This document shows, in pieces, positions 25,867-34,435 of a stretch of 64,000 nucleotides of DNA. The notes beneath the pieces were generated by a model. The model was not told where the DNA came from, did no database searches, and worked only from the letters and a program-made list of their open reading frames with translations. The translations under genes and the position numbers were made by a program. Positions within the stretch are counted from its first letter, which is position 1. The number at the start of each line of letters is the position of its first letter. The stretch is from contig NZ_AP014548.1 in NCBI RefSeq assembly GCF_000831385.1, positions 496,001 to 560,000 on the forward strand. The letters are read 5' to 3'. The stretch comes from Nonlabens marinus S1-08. Lineage in GTDB: Bacteria; Bacteroidota; Bacteroidia; Flavobacteriales; Flavobacteriaceae.

Positions 25867-27627
25867 CTAACCGAATAACATTCCTGCTATTGTAGCCGTG
25901 AGAAGAGCCGCACAGGTACCACCTATTAAGGCTTTGATTCCAAACTTAGCTAAAACCGTACGCTGTGAAGGAGCAAGCACTCCTATACCACCTATCTGTA
26001 TCCCAATTGATGCAAAGTTGGCGAATCCACACAGGGCATAGGTAGAGATAACGATAGATCTATAATTCACTAGAACCCCAGTATTCTTGAGCGTACTCAA
26101 GGATCCATAAGCGAAGAACTCATTCAATATGGTCTTCTCACCTAGCAATTGCCCAACCGCTATCACATCCTCAAACGGGACTCCAATAAGCCAAGCGACT
26201 GGGGCAAATAGGTTCCCTAAAATATATTGCATAGAAAAAGAAGTATATCGATCGTCTGTCCAGACAGCAATCTGTTCGTTCAATCCGGTAGGAGCTCCAA
26301 TTAAATCACCTAGCATCCAATTTAAAACTGCCATAATTGCTGTAAAAACAAGCAACATTGCCCCAACATTTACTGCCAATTTTAAACCGTCTGTAGTACC
26401 TCTAGAAATAGCATCTAGAACGTTGGATCCTATTTTCTCCTTAGAGATATCTAATTTTCGATTGATTTTTTCCTTGTCTGTTTCTGGGTAAAGAATCTTA
26501 GCGATGATTATCGCTGCAGGAGCACTCATTATAGATGCCGTAAGCAGGTGTTTTGTAAAAATGATTTTTTCTGCATCGCTATCACCTCCTAGAAAGGCAA
26601 TAAATGCAGCAAGTACACCACCAGCGATGGTGGCCATTCCTCCCACCATTAAGCAAAGCATTTCTGACTTCGTCATTTTATCTAGGTACGGCTTTACTAC
26701 AAGAGGCGCTTCTGTTTGACCTATAAATATGTTAACTGCTGCAGCTAGCGATTCAGATCCACTCAATCGCATTGTTTTGCTCATTACCCATGCAAATCCG
26801 TAAACTACCTTTTGTAAGATGCCCAAATAATACAACAGGGAAGTAAATGCCGAAAAGAATACAATGGTTGGCAGCACCTTGAATGCAAAAATATAACCTA
26901 GACTAGAATTCACATCAATCAAATCGCCAAAGACAAAATCAGCTCCTGCTTCTGAAACATTAAGAAAATCTACAACCTTATCAGAAACCCAGTCAAAGAC
27001 AAATGCCACCGCTGGAATCTTCAACACAGACACGGCAAAAATGATTTGTAAAGCCAGTCCTGTTGCTACTAATTTCCAATCGATCTCTTTTTTATTAGCA
27101 CTTAGAACAAAGCATAGTCCTATAATAAATACGATACCAATAACTCCACGATAGAGACTTGTAAACGTAAAACCGAAACCCTTAGATGGATCTACAGCAA
27201 AATCCTTGGCTGCAGGCTCATCTGCAGCTACATCTAATGGTTCAAATGTTCTTGAAAAGCTAAAACTCTCTGAATCGTTGGAATATACCAACAAATCATT
27301 TGTCAAATTAGATACTTCATACCTCTTAGCATCCGCTGCTGGTTCGACAAAATATAAGGTCAGTTCATTCTGATCAAAAAAGTAGTTTCCAGCAACCTGT
27401 GCCAAAGAATCTGCAGCTAAATAGTAAGTAAAATTGCTCTTTCCAAAAGTTACCGAATCAATGACGGCACCTTGGAATGTTGGATTTTTAAAATTTTGTG
27501 AGTCAGCCACTGTATTCCAAGTACCTTCAATGGTCACTTGATCTGCTTGAGCGGTAACTAAAGATGGACATAGCCATACAAAGGCAACAACTAGAACACT
27601 CGTCAAGATCGTGTAGAAAAATTTCAT
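25867..27627 (-). CDS. Concentrative nucleoside transporter with lipocalin-like N-terminal domain
   Basis: A 586-residue inner-membrane symporter of the CNT/NupC family. An N-terminal signal-like helix (residues about 5-25) is followed by about 110 residues of polar beta-strand sequence (TIEGTWNTVADSQNF ... LTLYFVEPAAD) resembling a lipocalin-like domain, then the membrane core from about residue 155. The core holds GQTEAPLVVKPYLDKM, the CNT signature, and later GFANFASIGIQIGGIG. Ordinary NupC proteins are near 400 residues and lack the N-terminal domain. It should import nucleosides with sodium or protons. The bifunctional nuclease gene ends 10 bp before its start. Confidence 0.9.
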   Translation of the reverse strand: MKFFYTILTSVLVVAFVWLCPSLVTAQADQVTIEGTWNTVADSQNFKNPTFQGAVIDSVTFGKSNFTYYLAADSLAQVAGNYFFDQNELTLYFVEPAADAKRYEVSNLTNDLLVYSNDSESFSFSRTFEPLDVAADEPAAKDFAVDPSKGFGFTFTSLYRGVIGIVFIIGLCFVLSANKKEIDWKLVATGLALQIIFAVSVLKIPAVAFVFDWVSDKVVDFLNVSEAGADFVFGDLIDVNSSLGYIFAFKVLPTIVFFSAFTSLLYYLGILQKVVYGFAWVMSKTMRLSGSESLAAAVNIFIGQTEAPLVVKPYLDKMTKSEMLCLMVGGMATIAGGVLAAFIAFLGGDSDAEKIIFTKHLLTASIMSAPAAIIIAKILYPETDKEKINRKLDISKEKIGSNVLDAISRGTTDGLKLAVNVGAMLLVFTAIMAVLNWMLGDLIGAPTGLNEQIAVWTDDRYTSFSMQYILGNLFAPVAWLIGVPFEDVIAVGQLLGEKTILNEFFAYGSLSTLKNTGVLVNYRSIVISTYALCGFANFASIGIQIGGIGVLAPSQRTVLAKFGIKALIGGTCAALLTATIAGMLFG

Positions 27628-27636
27628 AAAGGGTCT

Positions 27637-28254
27637 TTATCTTCTCGAGATTTCATCTCTTATGCCTGCGGCAAGTTCATAATTTTCACTTGCAACCGCT
27701 TCTTTCAACATCTTATTGAGTTCATCAAGCGACAGGTTGCTGTAATCATTTTTCTCGCCTTCAGCAGTGTTGATCAAGTCTTCTAGGATCTCGTTCTCTT
27801 CATCCTCATCATCCTCCTGGATCAGTTCTTTGTCAGCCTGCATGTGTTGCTGGATACCTGCTTCATCCAGTATGTTTTCATAAGTGAAAACTGGGGCTTT
27901 AAATCGCACGGCTAGGGCTATCGCATCGCTAGTACGAGCGTCAATAATCTCCTCGATTTTATCTTTTTCACAAATCAAGCTGCTATAAAAAACACCATCG
28001 ACCAATTTGTGAATGATCACTTGCTTCACCACTATGCCATAACGCTCTGCAAAACTTTTAAATAAATCATGAGTTAACGGGCGTGGTGGGCTGATCTCTT
28101 TCTCTAATGCTATGGCGATACTTTGAGCTTCAAATGCACCGATAACTATAGGTAGTTGACGGTTTCCTCCAGACTCTTTTAGAATGAGCGCGTAGGCACC
28201 ATTTTGCGTTTGGCTGTAAGAGATTCCTCGTATGTTAAGTCGTTTTAGACTCAT
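27637..28254 (-). CDS. Bifunctional nuclease (DUF151) domain protein with UvrB/C motif
   Basis: A 205-residue cytoplasmic protein. I chose ATG at 28252-28254; an upstream in-frame start would run back through the etfA terminator. Residues about 1-130 form the DUF151/bifunctional-nuclease domain (LPIVIGAFEAQSIAIALE, then ARTSDAIALAVRFKAPVF). A very acidic linker (QEDDEDEENEILED) joins it to a C-terminal UVR motif (DELNKMLKEAVASENYELAAGIRDEI). In plants and some bacteria the domain has nuclease activity; its bacterial role is unclear. It lies 10 bp before the nucleoside transporter gene, likely an operon. Confidence 0.9.
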   Translation of the reverse strand: MSLKRLNIRGISYSQTQNGAYALILKESGGNRQLPIVIGAFEAQSIAIALEKEISPPRPLTHDLFKSFAERYGIVVKQVIIHKLVDGVFYSSLICEKDKIEEIIDARTSDAIALAVRFKAPVFTYENILDEAGIQQHMQADKELIQEDDEDEENEILEDLINTAEGEKNDYSNLSLDELNKMLKEAVASENYELAAGIRDEISRR

Positions 28255-28271
28255 TAGTTTTGAATGGACGT

Positions 28272-28323
28272 GAAAAGAAAAAGCTGTGCAAAAATGAGAG
28301 TTTTTCTCATATGGCACAGCTTT
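28272..28323 (-). terminator. Rho-independent terminator after etfA
   Basis: AAAGCTGTGC (28280-28289) pairs with GCACAGCTTT (28314-28323), and an inner ATGAGA/TCTCAT stem extends the hairpin. On the minus strand the hairpin is followed by a T-rich run, so it ends the etfBA transcript. Confidence 0.85.
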
Positions 28324-28346
28324 AAATTTAATAATTCTATAACTTT

Positions 28347-29315
28347 TTAAGCATTGGCTGCTTTGAAAGCTTTCAACTTCTCGATTAAGACAGGCACTAC
28401 TTCAAATGCGTCACCTACTACTCCATAGTCTGCAGCTTTGAAAAACGGCGCTTCAGCATCTGTATTGATAACCACTTTAACTTTAGAAGAGTTGATTCCT
28501 GCAAGGTGCTGAATCGCTCCAGAGATCCCGATAGCTATATAAAGACTAGAAGCTACTGGTTTACCTGTTTGCCCTACATGTTCTCCATGTGGTCTCCATC
28601 CCATGTCACTTACTGGTTTAGAACAAGCTGTGGCTGCACCTAAAACTCCTGCAAGCTCTTCAATCATGCCCCAGTTTTCTGGACCTTTCATACCACGACC
28701 AGCGCTTACTACAATTTCAGCATCTGCTATCGTTACTTTATCTGTTGCTTTATCAACTGACTTTACTTCTACTTTAAAATCATCATCATTTAAAGAAGGT
28801 GCAAAATCTACAACGCTACAATCTGTAGGATTTTCTTTTAAACCATAAGCGTTTTTAGAAAGTCCGATCAATTTGCGGTCTGTAGAAATTTGTGTGTTGC
28901 TAAATGCTTTGTTTGTAAAAACAGATCTCTTAACGGTAAATGGATCTGCACTGGATGGCAAGGCTACCACGTTAGAAACATAACCTGCATCTAAATGAAC
29001 GCTTAATAAAGATCCTAAATATTTAGAATCTGCGCTTGAGCTGATCACAATTACTTTAGCATCCACTGCTTTAGCAGCTTGTGCAATAGCATCTGCATAA
29101 GCTCCTGCGTTGAATTTATCTAATTTGGCATCTTTGACATTATGTAAGGTTTTCACCCCATAAGTTCCTAAATCACCAGCGTCTGCAGCGTGAAATGAGA
29201 TAGCGGCAACATCAGTTCCCAGCATGTCTGCAATTCCTTTGGCATAACTTGACACTTCGTAGGCCGTTTTCTTAAAGGCTCCGTTTTCTGATTCTGTATA
29301 TACTAATACTGACAT
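28347..29315 (-). CDS. etfA: Electron transfer flavoprotein subunit alpha
   Basis: A 322-residue FAD-binding subunit that, with EtfB, takes electrons from acyl-CoA dehydrogenases and passes them to a quinone oxidoreductase. The C-terminal FAD domain is intact: VVSAGRGMKGPENW, then WRPHGEHVGQTGKPVASSLYIAIGISGAIQHLAG, then NTDAEAPFFKAADYGVVGD. It lies 108 bp downstream of etfB on the same strand, with a copy of the palindrome in the spacer and a strong terminator beyond its stop. Confidence 0.97.
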   Translation of the reverse strand: MSVLVYTESENGAFKKTAYEVSSYAKGIADMLGTDVAAISFHAADAGDLGTYGVKTLHNVKDAKLDKFNAGAYADAIAQAAKAVDAKVIVISSSADSKYLGSLLSVHLDAGYVSNVVALPSSADPFTVKRSVFTNKAFSNTQISTDRKLIGLSKNAYGLKENPTDCSVVDFAPSLNDDDFKVEVKSVDKATDKVTIADAEIVVSAGRGMKGPENWGMIEELAGVLGAATACSKPVSDMGWRPHGEHVGQTGKPVASSLYIAIGISGAIQHLAGINSSKVKVVINTDAEAPFFKAADYGVVGDAFEVVPVLIEKLKAFKAANA

Positions 29316-29373
29316 AGTTTTGAATTTTGATGTGGATCACAAATTCTTGAAAACCCACTGTTTTTGATGTGTT

Positions 29374-29393
29374 TCCGCTTTCGCGAAAGCGTA
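29374..29393. repeat. Palindromic repeat copy 7, in the etfB-etfA spacer
   Basis: Core CGCTTTCGCGAAAGCG at 29376-29391; outer bases differ at both ends. It lies inside an operon, between two genes on the same strand. Confidence 0.9.
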
Positions 29394-29423
29394 CTTCTTA
29401 TAATTGTGTTGCTAGGTTCTGGA

Positions 29424-30170
29424 TCAGATTACTTTTGCCTCATTGTGCAATAGATCTACCAACCTATCCAAATTGTCTGCCTCTACTAGAGTTACCGCAC
29501 CTTTAGGAGCTGGCTTCTCAAAAGAAACCGTGCTAGTTTCACTACTCGCGTCGATCGATGCTTTAACATCTAATGGCTTTTTACGAGCCATCATGATCCC
29601 ACGCATGTTAGGAATTCTTAAGTCGCTTTCTTCTACTAAACCTTTTTGCCCACCTATAACTAGTGGCAAGGAGGTAGTTACTGTTTCTTTACCACCATCA
29701 ATCTCGCGAGTAGCGGTTACTGATGAACCCTCAATTTCTAAAGCAATACAAGTGTTTACAAAACTTGAACCGGTCATCGCTGCTACCATTCCTGGAACCA
29801 TACCACCGTTGTAATCTATAGATTCACGACCTGCAATAACCAGATCATAACCTCCATTTTTCACAACATCTGCTAATTCTTTAGCAACTGCATAACCGTC
29901 TACTGCTGGAGTATCTACACGTATCGCTTGATCAGCTCCTATGGCTAATGCCTTTCTCAAGGTAGGCTCTACCTCAGCACCACCAACGGTGACTACATCT
30001 ACACTCGCACCTTGCTTTTCTTTAAACCACATGGCTCTAGTCAATCCAAACTCATCGTTAGGGTTGATCACAAACTGAACACCGTTTGTATCAAACTGGG
30101 TGTCATTATCCGTGAAATTAATCTTGGAAGTTGTATCGGGCACATGGCTGATGCATACTAATATCTTCAT
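29424..30170 (-). CDS. etfB: Electron transfer flavoprotein subunit beta
   Basis: A 248-residue partner of EtfA that binds AMP structurally and contacts the dehydrogenases. The family pattern is intact: MKILVCISHVPDTTSKINF, INPNDEFGLTRA, a VDVVTVGGAEVEPTLRKALAIGADQAIRV stretch, and DLVIAGRESIDYNGGMVPGMVAAM. It is divergent from pdhB across about 155 bp. It precedes etfA, the normal Bacteroidota order. Confidence 0.97.
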   Translation of the reverse strand: MKILVCISHVPDTTSKINFTDNDTQFDTNGVQFVINPNDEFGLTRAMWFKEKQGASVDVVTVGGAEVEPTLRKALAIGADQAIRVDTPAVDGYAVAKELADVVKNGGYDLVIAGRESIDYNGGMVPGMVAAMTGSSFVNTCIALEIEGSSVTATREIDGGKETVTTSLPLVIGGQKGLVEESDLRIPNMRGIMMARKKPLDVKASIDASSETSTVSFEKPAPKGAVTLVEADNLDRLVDLLHNEAKVI

Positions 30171-30269
30171 GTTATCTATGCTTTTAAGTCAATTTTCAAT
30201 CGTTTGCGAATTTAAAGAAAAACGAACAAAAGAACTATGCGTGCATAATAAAATTTTGTTAGTCTTTTC

Positions 30270-30299
30270 TTGAGCTTCGCGCGTTAAGACCTATTTTTG
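30270..30299 (+). promoter_or_regulatory. Promoter of pdhB
   Basis: TTG at 30270-30272 and TATTTTTG at 30292-30299 (exact TAnnTTTG) are 19 bp apart, a textbook Bacteroidota promoter. Transcription should begin near 30305, downstream of an in-frame alternative start at 30297, which rules that start out. Confidence 0.75.
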
Positions 30300-30326
30300 T
30301 TTCTTGTTCCCTTAAGGAAACTTTTT

Positions 30327-31307
30327 ATGAAGACAATACAATTCCGTGAGGCCATTCAAGAGGCCATGAGTGAAGAAATGAGACGAGACGAGTCTGTTTA
30401 TTTGATGGGTGAAGAAGTGGCAGAATATAATGGAGCTTACAAGGCTTCAAAAGGAATGCTGGATGAATTTGGCCCTAAACGGATAATAGACACTCCTATT
30501 TCTGAATTAGGATTTGCAGGTGTAGCGATAGGTTCAACCATGACAGGCAATCGCCCAATAGTGGAGTACATGACCTTCAACTTCTCACTAGTTGGAATTG
30601 ATCAAATCATAAACAATGCTGCCAAAATACGCCAAATGAGCGGTGGTCAATTGAAGTGCCCTATTGTTTTCCGCGGCCCAACGGGAAGTGCGGGACAGCT
30701 GGCAGCAACACACTCCCAGGCTTTTGAAAACTGGTTTGCAAACACTCCAGGATTGAAAGTCATCGTACCTTCTAACCCATATGACGCAAAAGGCTTATTG
30801 AAAGCCGCCATACGCGACGATGATCCAGTAATTTTTATGGAATCAGAGCAGATGTACGGTGATAAAGGTGAGGTGCCTGAGGATGAATATGTATTACCTA
30901 TAGGTGTTGCTGAATTAAAACGAGAAGGAACTGATGTAACTATTGTTTCCTTCGGTAAAATCATAAAAGAGGCTTACAAAGCAGCTGACGAATTAGAAAA
31001 AGAAGGCATCTCTTGCGAGATCATCGATTTGAGAACGGTTCGTCCTTATGATAAAGAAGCAATCTTAAAATCTGTAAAGAAAACCAACAGATTAGTCATC
31101 CTGGAAGAAGCATGGCCCTTTGGTAATGTATCTACTGAAATCTCTCACATGGTACAGGCGGAAGCTTTTGACTATCTAGATGCTCCTATATATAAGATCA
31201 ACACGGCAGATACTCCTGCCCCTTATTCTCCGGTTTTATTTGCTGAATGGCTGCCTAATTCTGATGATGTTGTGGAAGGTGTGAAAAAGGTAATGTATAG
31301 AAAGTAA
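30327..31307 (+). CDS. pdhB: Pyruvate dehydrogenase E1 component, beta subunit
   Basis: A 326-residue thiamine-diphosphate-dependent subunit of the pyruvate dehydrogenase complex (or a close 2-oxo-acid relative). I start at ATG 30327 because the promoter's -7 box overlaps the upstream in-frame candidate. Family features are YLMGEEVAEYNGAYKASKGM, DTPISELGFAGVAIGSTM, FRGPTGSAGQLAATHSQAFENWF and NTADTPAPYSP. The alpha subunit and the E2/E3 genes are not adjacent, as is common in flavobacteria. A terminator follows the stop closely. Confidence 0.96.
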   Translation: MKTIQFREAIQEAMSEEMRRDESVYLMGEEVAEYNGAYKASKGMLDEFGPKRIIDTPISELGFAGVAIGSTMTGNRPIVEYMTFNFSLVGIDQIINNAAKIRQMSGGQLKCPIVFRGPTGSAGQLAATHSQAFENWFANTPGLKVIVPSNPYDAKGLLKAAIRDDDPVIFMESEQMYGDKGEVPEDEYVLPIGVAELKREGTDVTIVSFGKIIKEAYKAADELEKEGISCEIIDLRTVRPYDKEAILKSVKKTNRLVILEEAWPFGNVSTEISHMVQAEAFDYLDAPIYKINTADTPAPYSPVLFAEWLPNSDDVVEGVKKVMYRK

Positions 31308-31331
31308 TATCCTTTTATTATATAACTTTTC

Positions 31332-31364
31332 AAAGTCCCAACTTTTTCAAGTTGGGACTTTTTT
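31332..31364 (+). terminator. Rho-independent terminator after pdhB
   Basis: AAAGTCCCAAC (31332-31342) pairs perfectly with GTTGGGACTTT (31351-31361) around an 8-base loop and runs into a T tract. Confidence 0.93.
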
Positions 31365-31374
31365 GTGGGCACAT

Positions 31375-31394
31375 TTCGCTTTCGCGAAAGCGAA
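31375..31394. repeat. Palindromic repeat copy 8, intergenic
   Basis: Exact 20-bp palindrome 11 bp beyond the pdhB terminator T tract. Confidence 0.95.
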
Positions 31395-31459
31395 ATACCA
31401 TAATGCCGTCAACTTTTTGCAACAATCCACTAGTTATTTTATGAATGTAAATTTCTGTC

Positions 31460-31628
31460 TTACTGATTATTACAAGGACTCCTAAAGGATCACAGTAAAC
31501 ATTTGGTATAAATAGATGTATTTATTGAAAACCAAGTGATAGGTATTTTCGTACGTAAAGTATGCCTTACTATGTGTAAGGCATTTTATAATCGAGTGGA
31601 CTTGTAGGGAAGTCAGCTCGATTTTTTG
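31460..31628 (+). ncRNA. Candidate structured small RNA or leader, four successive hairpins
   Basis: The 380-bp gap between pdhB and the DUF5686 gene has no ORF of note but holds a chain of hairpins: TTACTG (31460-31465) with CAGTAA (31493-31498); TTGGT plus ATAAATA (31503-31514) with TATTTAT (31519-31525) and ACCAA (31531-31535); ATGCCTTAC (31562-31570) with GTAAGGCAT (31576-31584); and ATCGAG plus GACTT (31591-31603) with AAGTC and CTCGAT (31610-31622), followed by six T. The last is a strong terminator. The DUF5686 gene starts 66 bp later. A TATTTTCG at 31542-31549 with TTG 17 bp upstream could be a promoter for a shorter form. It may be an independent RNA or an attenuating leader. Confidence 0.45.
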
Positions 31629-31687
31629 TTTTAATAACATTAAATTCTGATTAGTCACTCTATCTTCGACCTCAGTTCCCCACCATT

Positions 31688-34192
31688 ATGAACAAGCCAA
31701 CATCCTATTGTATAACAACTAGTTGGACAATGCTATTGCTGCTCTTTTTCGGGAGTATGGCAGCTCAAACTAAAGTAGGTGGCGTGGTATACGATCAGGA
31801 TGGAGCTACTGTGCCTTTTGCAAATGTGGTGTTCCCAGGCTCCTATGAAGGCACTATCACAAATGACGATGGCAGGTTCTATTTGCAATCTGACAAGACC
31901 TATACTCAAATAGAAATCTCTTTTGTTGGGTACAAAACCAAAACGATAGATCTTGAAAGCCGCGTCAAACTGGATTTCAATATTACTATTGAGGATGATG
32001 AGGCACAGCTGGATGCTGTGGTTGTTTATGCAGGTAAAACCTCTAAAAAAAACAACCCAGCAATAGATATCTTACGCAAGATTTGGGAAAATCGGCGTAA
32101 AAATGGTTTAAGTCAATTTGACCAGTATCAGTACGAGAAGTACGAAAAACTGGAGTTTGACCTCAACACCATCGACAGCGCCATGATTAATTCCAGTCTT
32201 TTTGAAGGAATGGAATTCATCTTTGATTATGCAGATACGAGCAGAACCAGTGGTAAAACCTACTTACCTATATTCATCAACGAGTCATTATCCACGGTTT
32301 ATGGTGATAACAACCTAGATAAGGAAAAGGAAAACATCAAGGCCAATAAAAATTCTGGATTCTCAGATAATCAGACCTTGATTGCTCTGGTAAAAGATTT
32401 ATACACCGACATAGATATTTACGACCGCTACCTCAAGTTCTTTGATAAGAGTTTTGTGAGTCCCATAGGTCGTGCCGGAATCGATAGTTATAATTATGTA
32501 TTGCGCGATACGGCTGAGGTTGATGGAGTGCGCTCCTTCAACATCGTATATTATCCGCGCCGGAAAGGTGAACTCACCTTTAAAGGTGATTTCTGGGTAG
32601 CAGACTCAACCTTTGCCATCAAGGAAATTAATATGCAGGCAAATAAGAGTGCCAACGTCAACTGGGTCAAGGACATTTATATTGAGCAGGAGTATCAAGT
32701 GCTAGACGATAGCCTATTCTTGATTACTCGTGACTTTTTCCAGAGTGATTTCGCACTGCGTAAAAAAGAAGAAGCGCGTGGTGTTTACGGCAAGCGCACT
32801 ACCCTATTTGCCGATTACCAATTTGATAAAGAAAAACCAGAAAACTTCTACCGCAGACGTGTCAACGATTATGACCCAGAAACCTACAATCGTTCAGAAG
32901 AGTATTGGGATGAGAATCGATTGGAGAAACTGGATGCAGAAGAAAAGCAGATCTACACCATGCTTGATACGCTCAAGCAGAATAAAAAATTTAAAAGACT
33001 CTATAATATAGGAACCATTCTGGCATCAGGTTATTACGAGGTAGACAACTTTGATATAGGACCCGTATTCTCCGTTTTTGGGTTCAACGATGTAGAAGGA
33101 CTACGTATTCGCGGCGGTGGACGTACGTATTTTTCTGCAAACGACCTTTGGCGTTTAGAAGGTTATCTAGCCTACGGGTTTAGGGACGACCAGTTTAAAT
33201 ACGGCCTTTCAGGAAAATACCTGTTGGATAAACGCAGTCGTCTGACCATCCAAGCTGGGAATCGTCGGGATATTGAACAACTTGCAGCCAGCCTTACTAA
33301 TAGCAATGATGTGCTAGGTCGTAGTCTAGCATCCAGTGCATTAATCACTACAGGAAACAACGGCCGTTTATCTTCCATTAATCTATCCACGGTTAATCTT
33401 AGTTTTGAACCATTGTATAACCTAGAATTTCGTCTAGGCGGCAGCTACCGAACTATAAAAACAGCCAACTCAGACTTCTTCAGTCTGGATTATCTAGACG
33501 ATGACGGCACGATCAACGGTCAGGTCAATCAGAGTGAGTTAGGTTTGACCATGACGTATACGCCAGGTCGTAAAACCTCCAATTATGGTGTGGACAGGAC
33601 CATCATCAACTCTTTCCAGTACCCTATTTTGTATGCCAACTATACCAGAGGTCTAGAAGGTGTTCTCAACAGCGATTTTAATTATGACAAGGTTCAGTTT
33701 TATTACGAACACCCATTGCAGATAGGTGGTTTTGGGAGACTTCGAGCTCGTGTAGAGGCTGGAAAAACCTTTGGCAAGGTACCGCTGGCACTACTCAATG
33801 TCGTCCCTGGTAACCAGACCTTATTCAATATTTCTGGGGCCTTCAACACCATGAACTTCTATGAATTTGTGACTGACGAGTATGTTACTTTACATCTCGA
33901 TCATAATTTCAACGGCCGTATTTTTTCTCGCATTCCAGGATTGCAGCAGTTGGATTTACGCGAGCTCGTAGGCTTCAAGGCGGTTTATGGAACGATTAGC
34001 GACGAGAATATTGCCATTAACCGAAGTAATATTGACTACCTAGCGCCAGAAGATGTCTATTATGAATACAGCGTCGGTATAGGAAATATCTTCCGTATTT
34101 TGAGGATCGACGCTAGTTTTAGAGGTAACTATAATTCCCTGCCAGATGCTCGCAAATTTGCGATTACTGGCAGCTTTGGCTTTAGTTTCTAA
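31688..34192 (+). CDS. DUF5686 outer-membrane protein with carboxypeptidase-regulatory-like domain
   Basis: An 834-residue exported protein. The signal region ends near SMAAQ, residue 27. Residues about 28-115 form a carboxypeptidase-regulatory-like beta-sandwich (VGGVVYDQDGATVPFANVVF ... ISFVGYKTKTIDL). The rest is the DUF5686 family pattern: PAIDILRKIWENRRKNGLSQFDQYQYEKYEKLEF, then a C-terminal barrel-like region (WRLEGYLAYGFRDDQFKYG ... LNSDFNYDKVQFYYEH) ending in GSFGFSF. Family members are Bacteroidota outer-membrane proteins of unknown role. A paralogue without the N-terminal sandwich lies at 47825. Confidence 0.9.
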   Translation: MNKPTSYCITTSWTMLLLLFFGSMAAQTKVGGVVYDQDGATVPFANVVFPGSYEGTITNDDGRFYLQSDKTYTQIEISFVGYKTKTIDLESRVKLDFNITIEDDEAQLDAVVVYAGKTSKKNNPAIDILRKIWENRRKNGLSQFDQYQYEKYEKLEFDLNTIDSAMINSSLFEGMEFIFDYADTSRTSGKTYLPIFINESLSTVYGDNNLDKEKENIKANKNSGFSDNQTLIALVKDLYTDIDIYDRYLKFFDKSFVSPIGRAGIDSYNYVLRDTAEVDGVRSFNIVYYPRRKGELTFKGDFWVADSTFAIKEINMQANKSANVNWVKDIYIEQEYQVLDDSLFLITRDFFQSDFALRKKEEARGVYGKRTTLFADYQFDKEKPENFYRRRVNDYDPETYNRSEEYWDENRLEKLDAEEKQIYTMLDTLKQNKKFKRLYNIGTILASGYYEVDNFDIGPVFSVFGFNDVEGLRIRGGGRTYFSANDLWRLEGYLAYGFRDDQFKYGLSGKYLLDKRSRLTIQAGNRRDIEQLAASLTNSNDVLGRSLASSALITTGNNGRLSSINLSTVNLSFEPLYNLEFRLGGSYRTIKTANSDFFSLDYLDDDGTINGQVNQSELGLTMTYTPGRKTSNYGVDRTIINSFQYPILYANYTRGLEGVLNSDFNYDKVQFYYEHPLQIGGFGRLRARVEAGKTFGKVPLALLNVVPGNQTLFNISGAFNTMNFYEFVTDEYVTLHLDHNFNGRIFSRIPGLQQLDLRELVGFKAVYGTISDENIAINRSNIDYLAPEDVYYEYSVGIGNIFRILRIDASFRGNYNSLPDARKFAITGSFGFSF

Positions 34193-34256
34193 ACCTATTG
34201 CCTCAAATTTTATTGTTAATTCATTGATTTACTGATATTCTACAGATGTTTAGGTT

Positions 34257-34276
34257 TTCGCTTTCGCGAAAGCGAA
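34257..34276. repeat. Palindromic repeat copy 9, intergenic
   Basis: Exact 20-bp palindrome 64 bp after the DUF5686 stop and 159 bp before the pyrophosphatase start. Confidence 0.95.
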
Positions 34277-34435
34277 CTCAACATCAACCCCTAACGCTAT
34301 ATTTCCAACTTCTAGATTATCATGATGCATTATTTTGAGCGTTTTTATTGCGTTTCTGGCAATTGGGAACAGCCTATATTATCGTTAACAGAATTTTATT
34401 ACATTAGCGATTATTAAAAATCAATCAATTAACAC

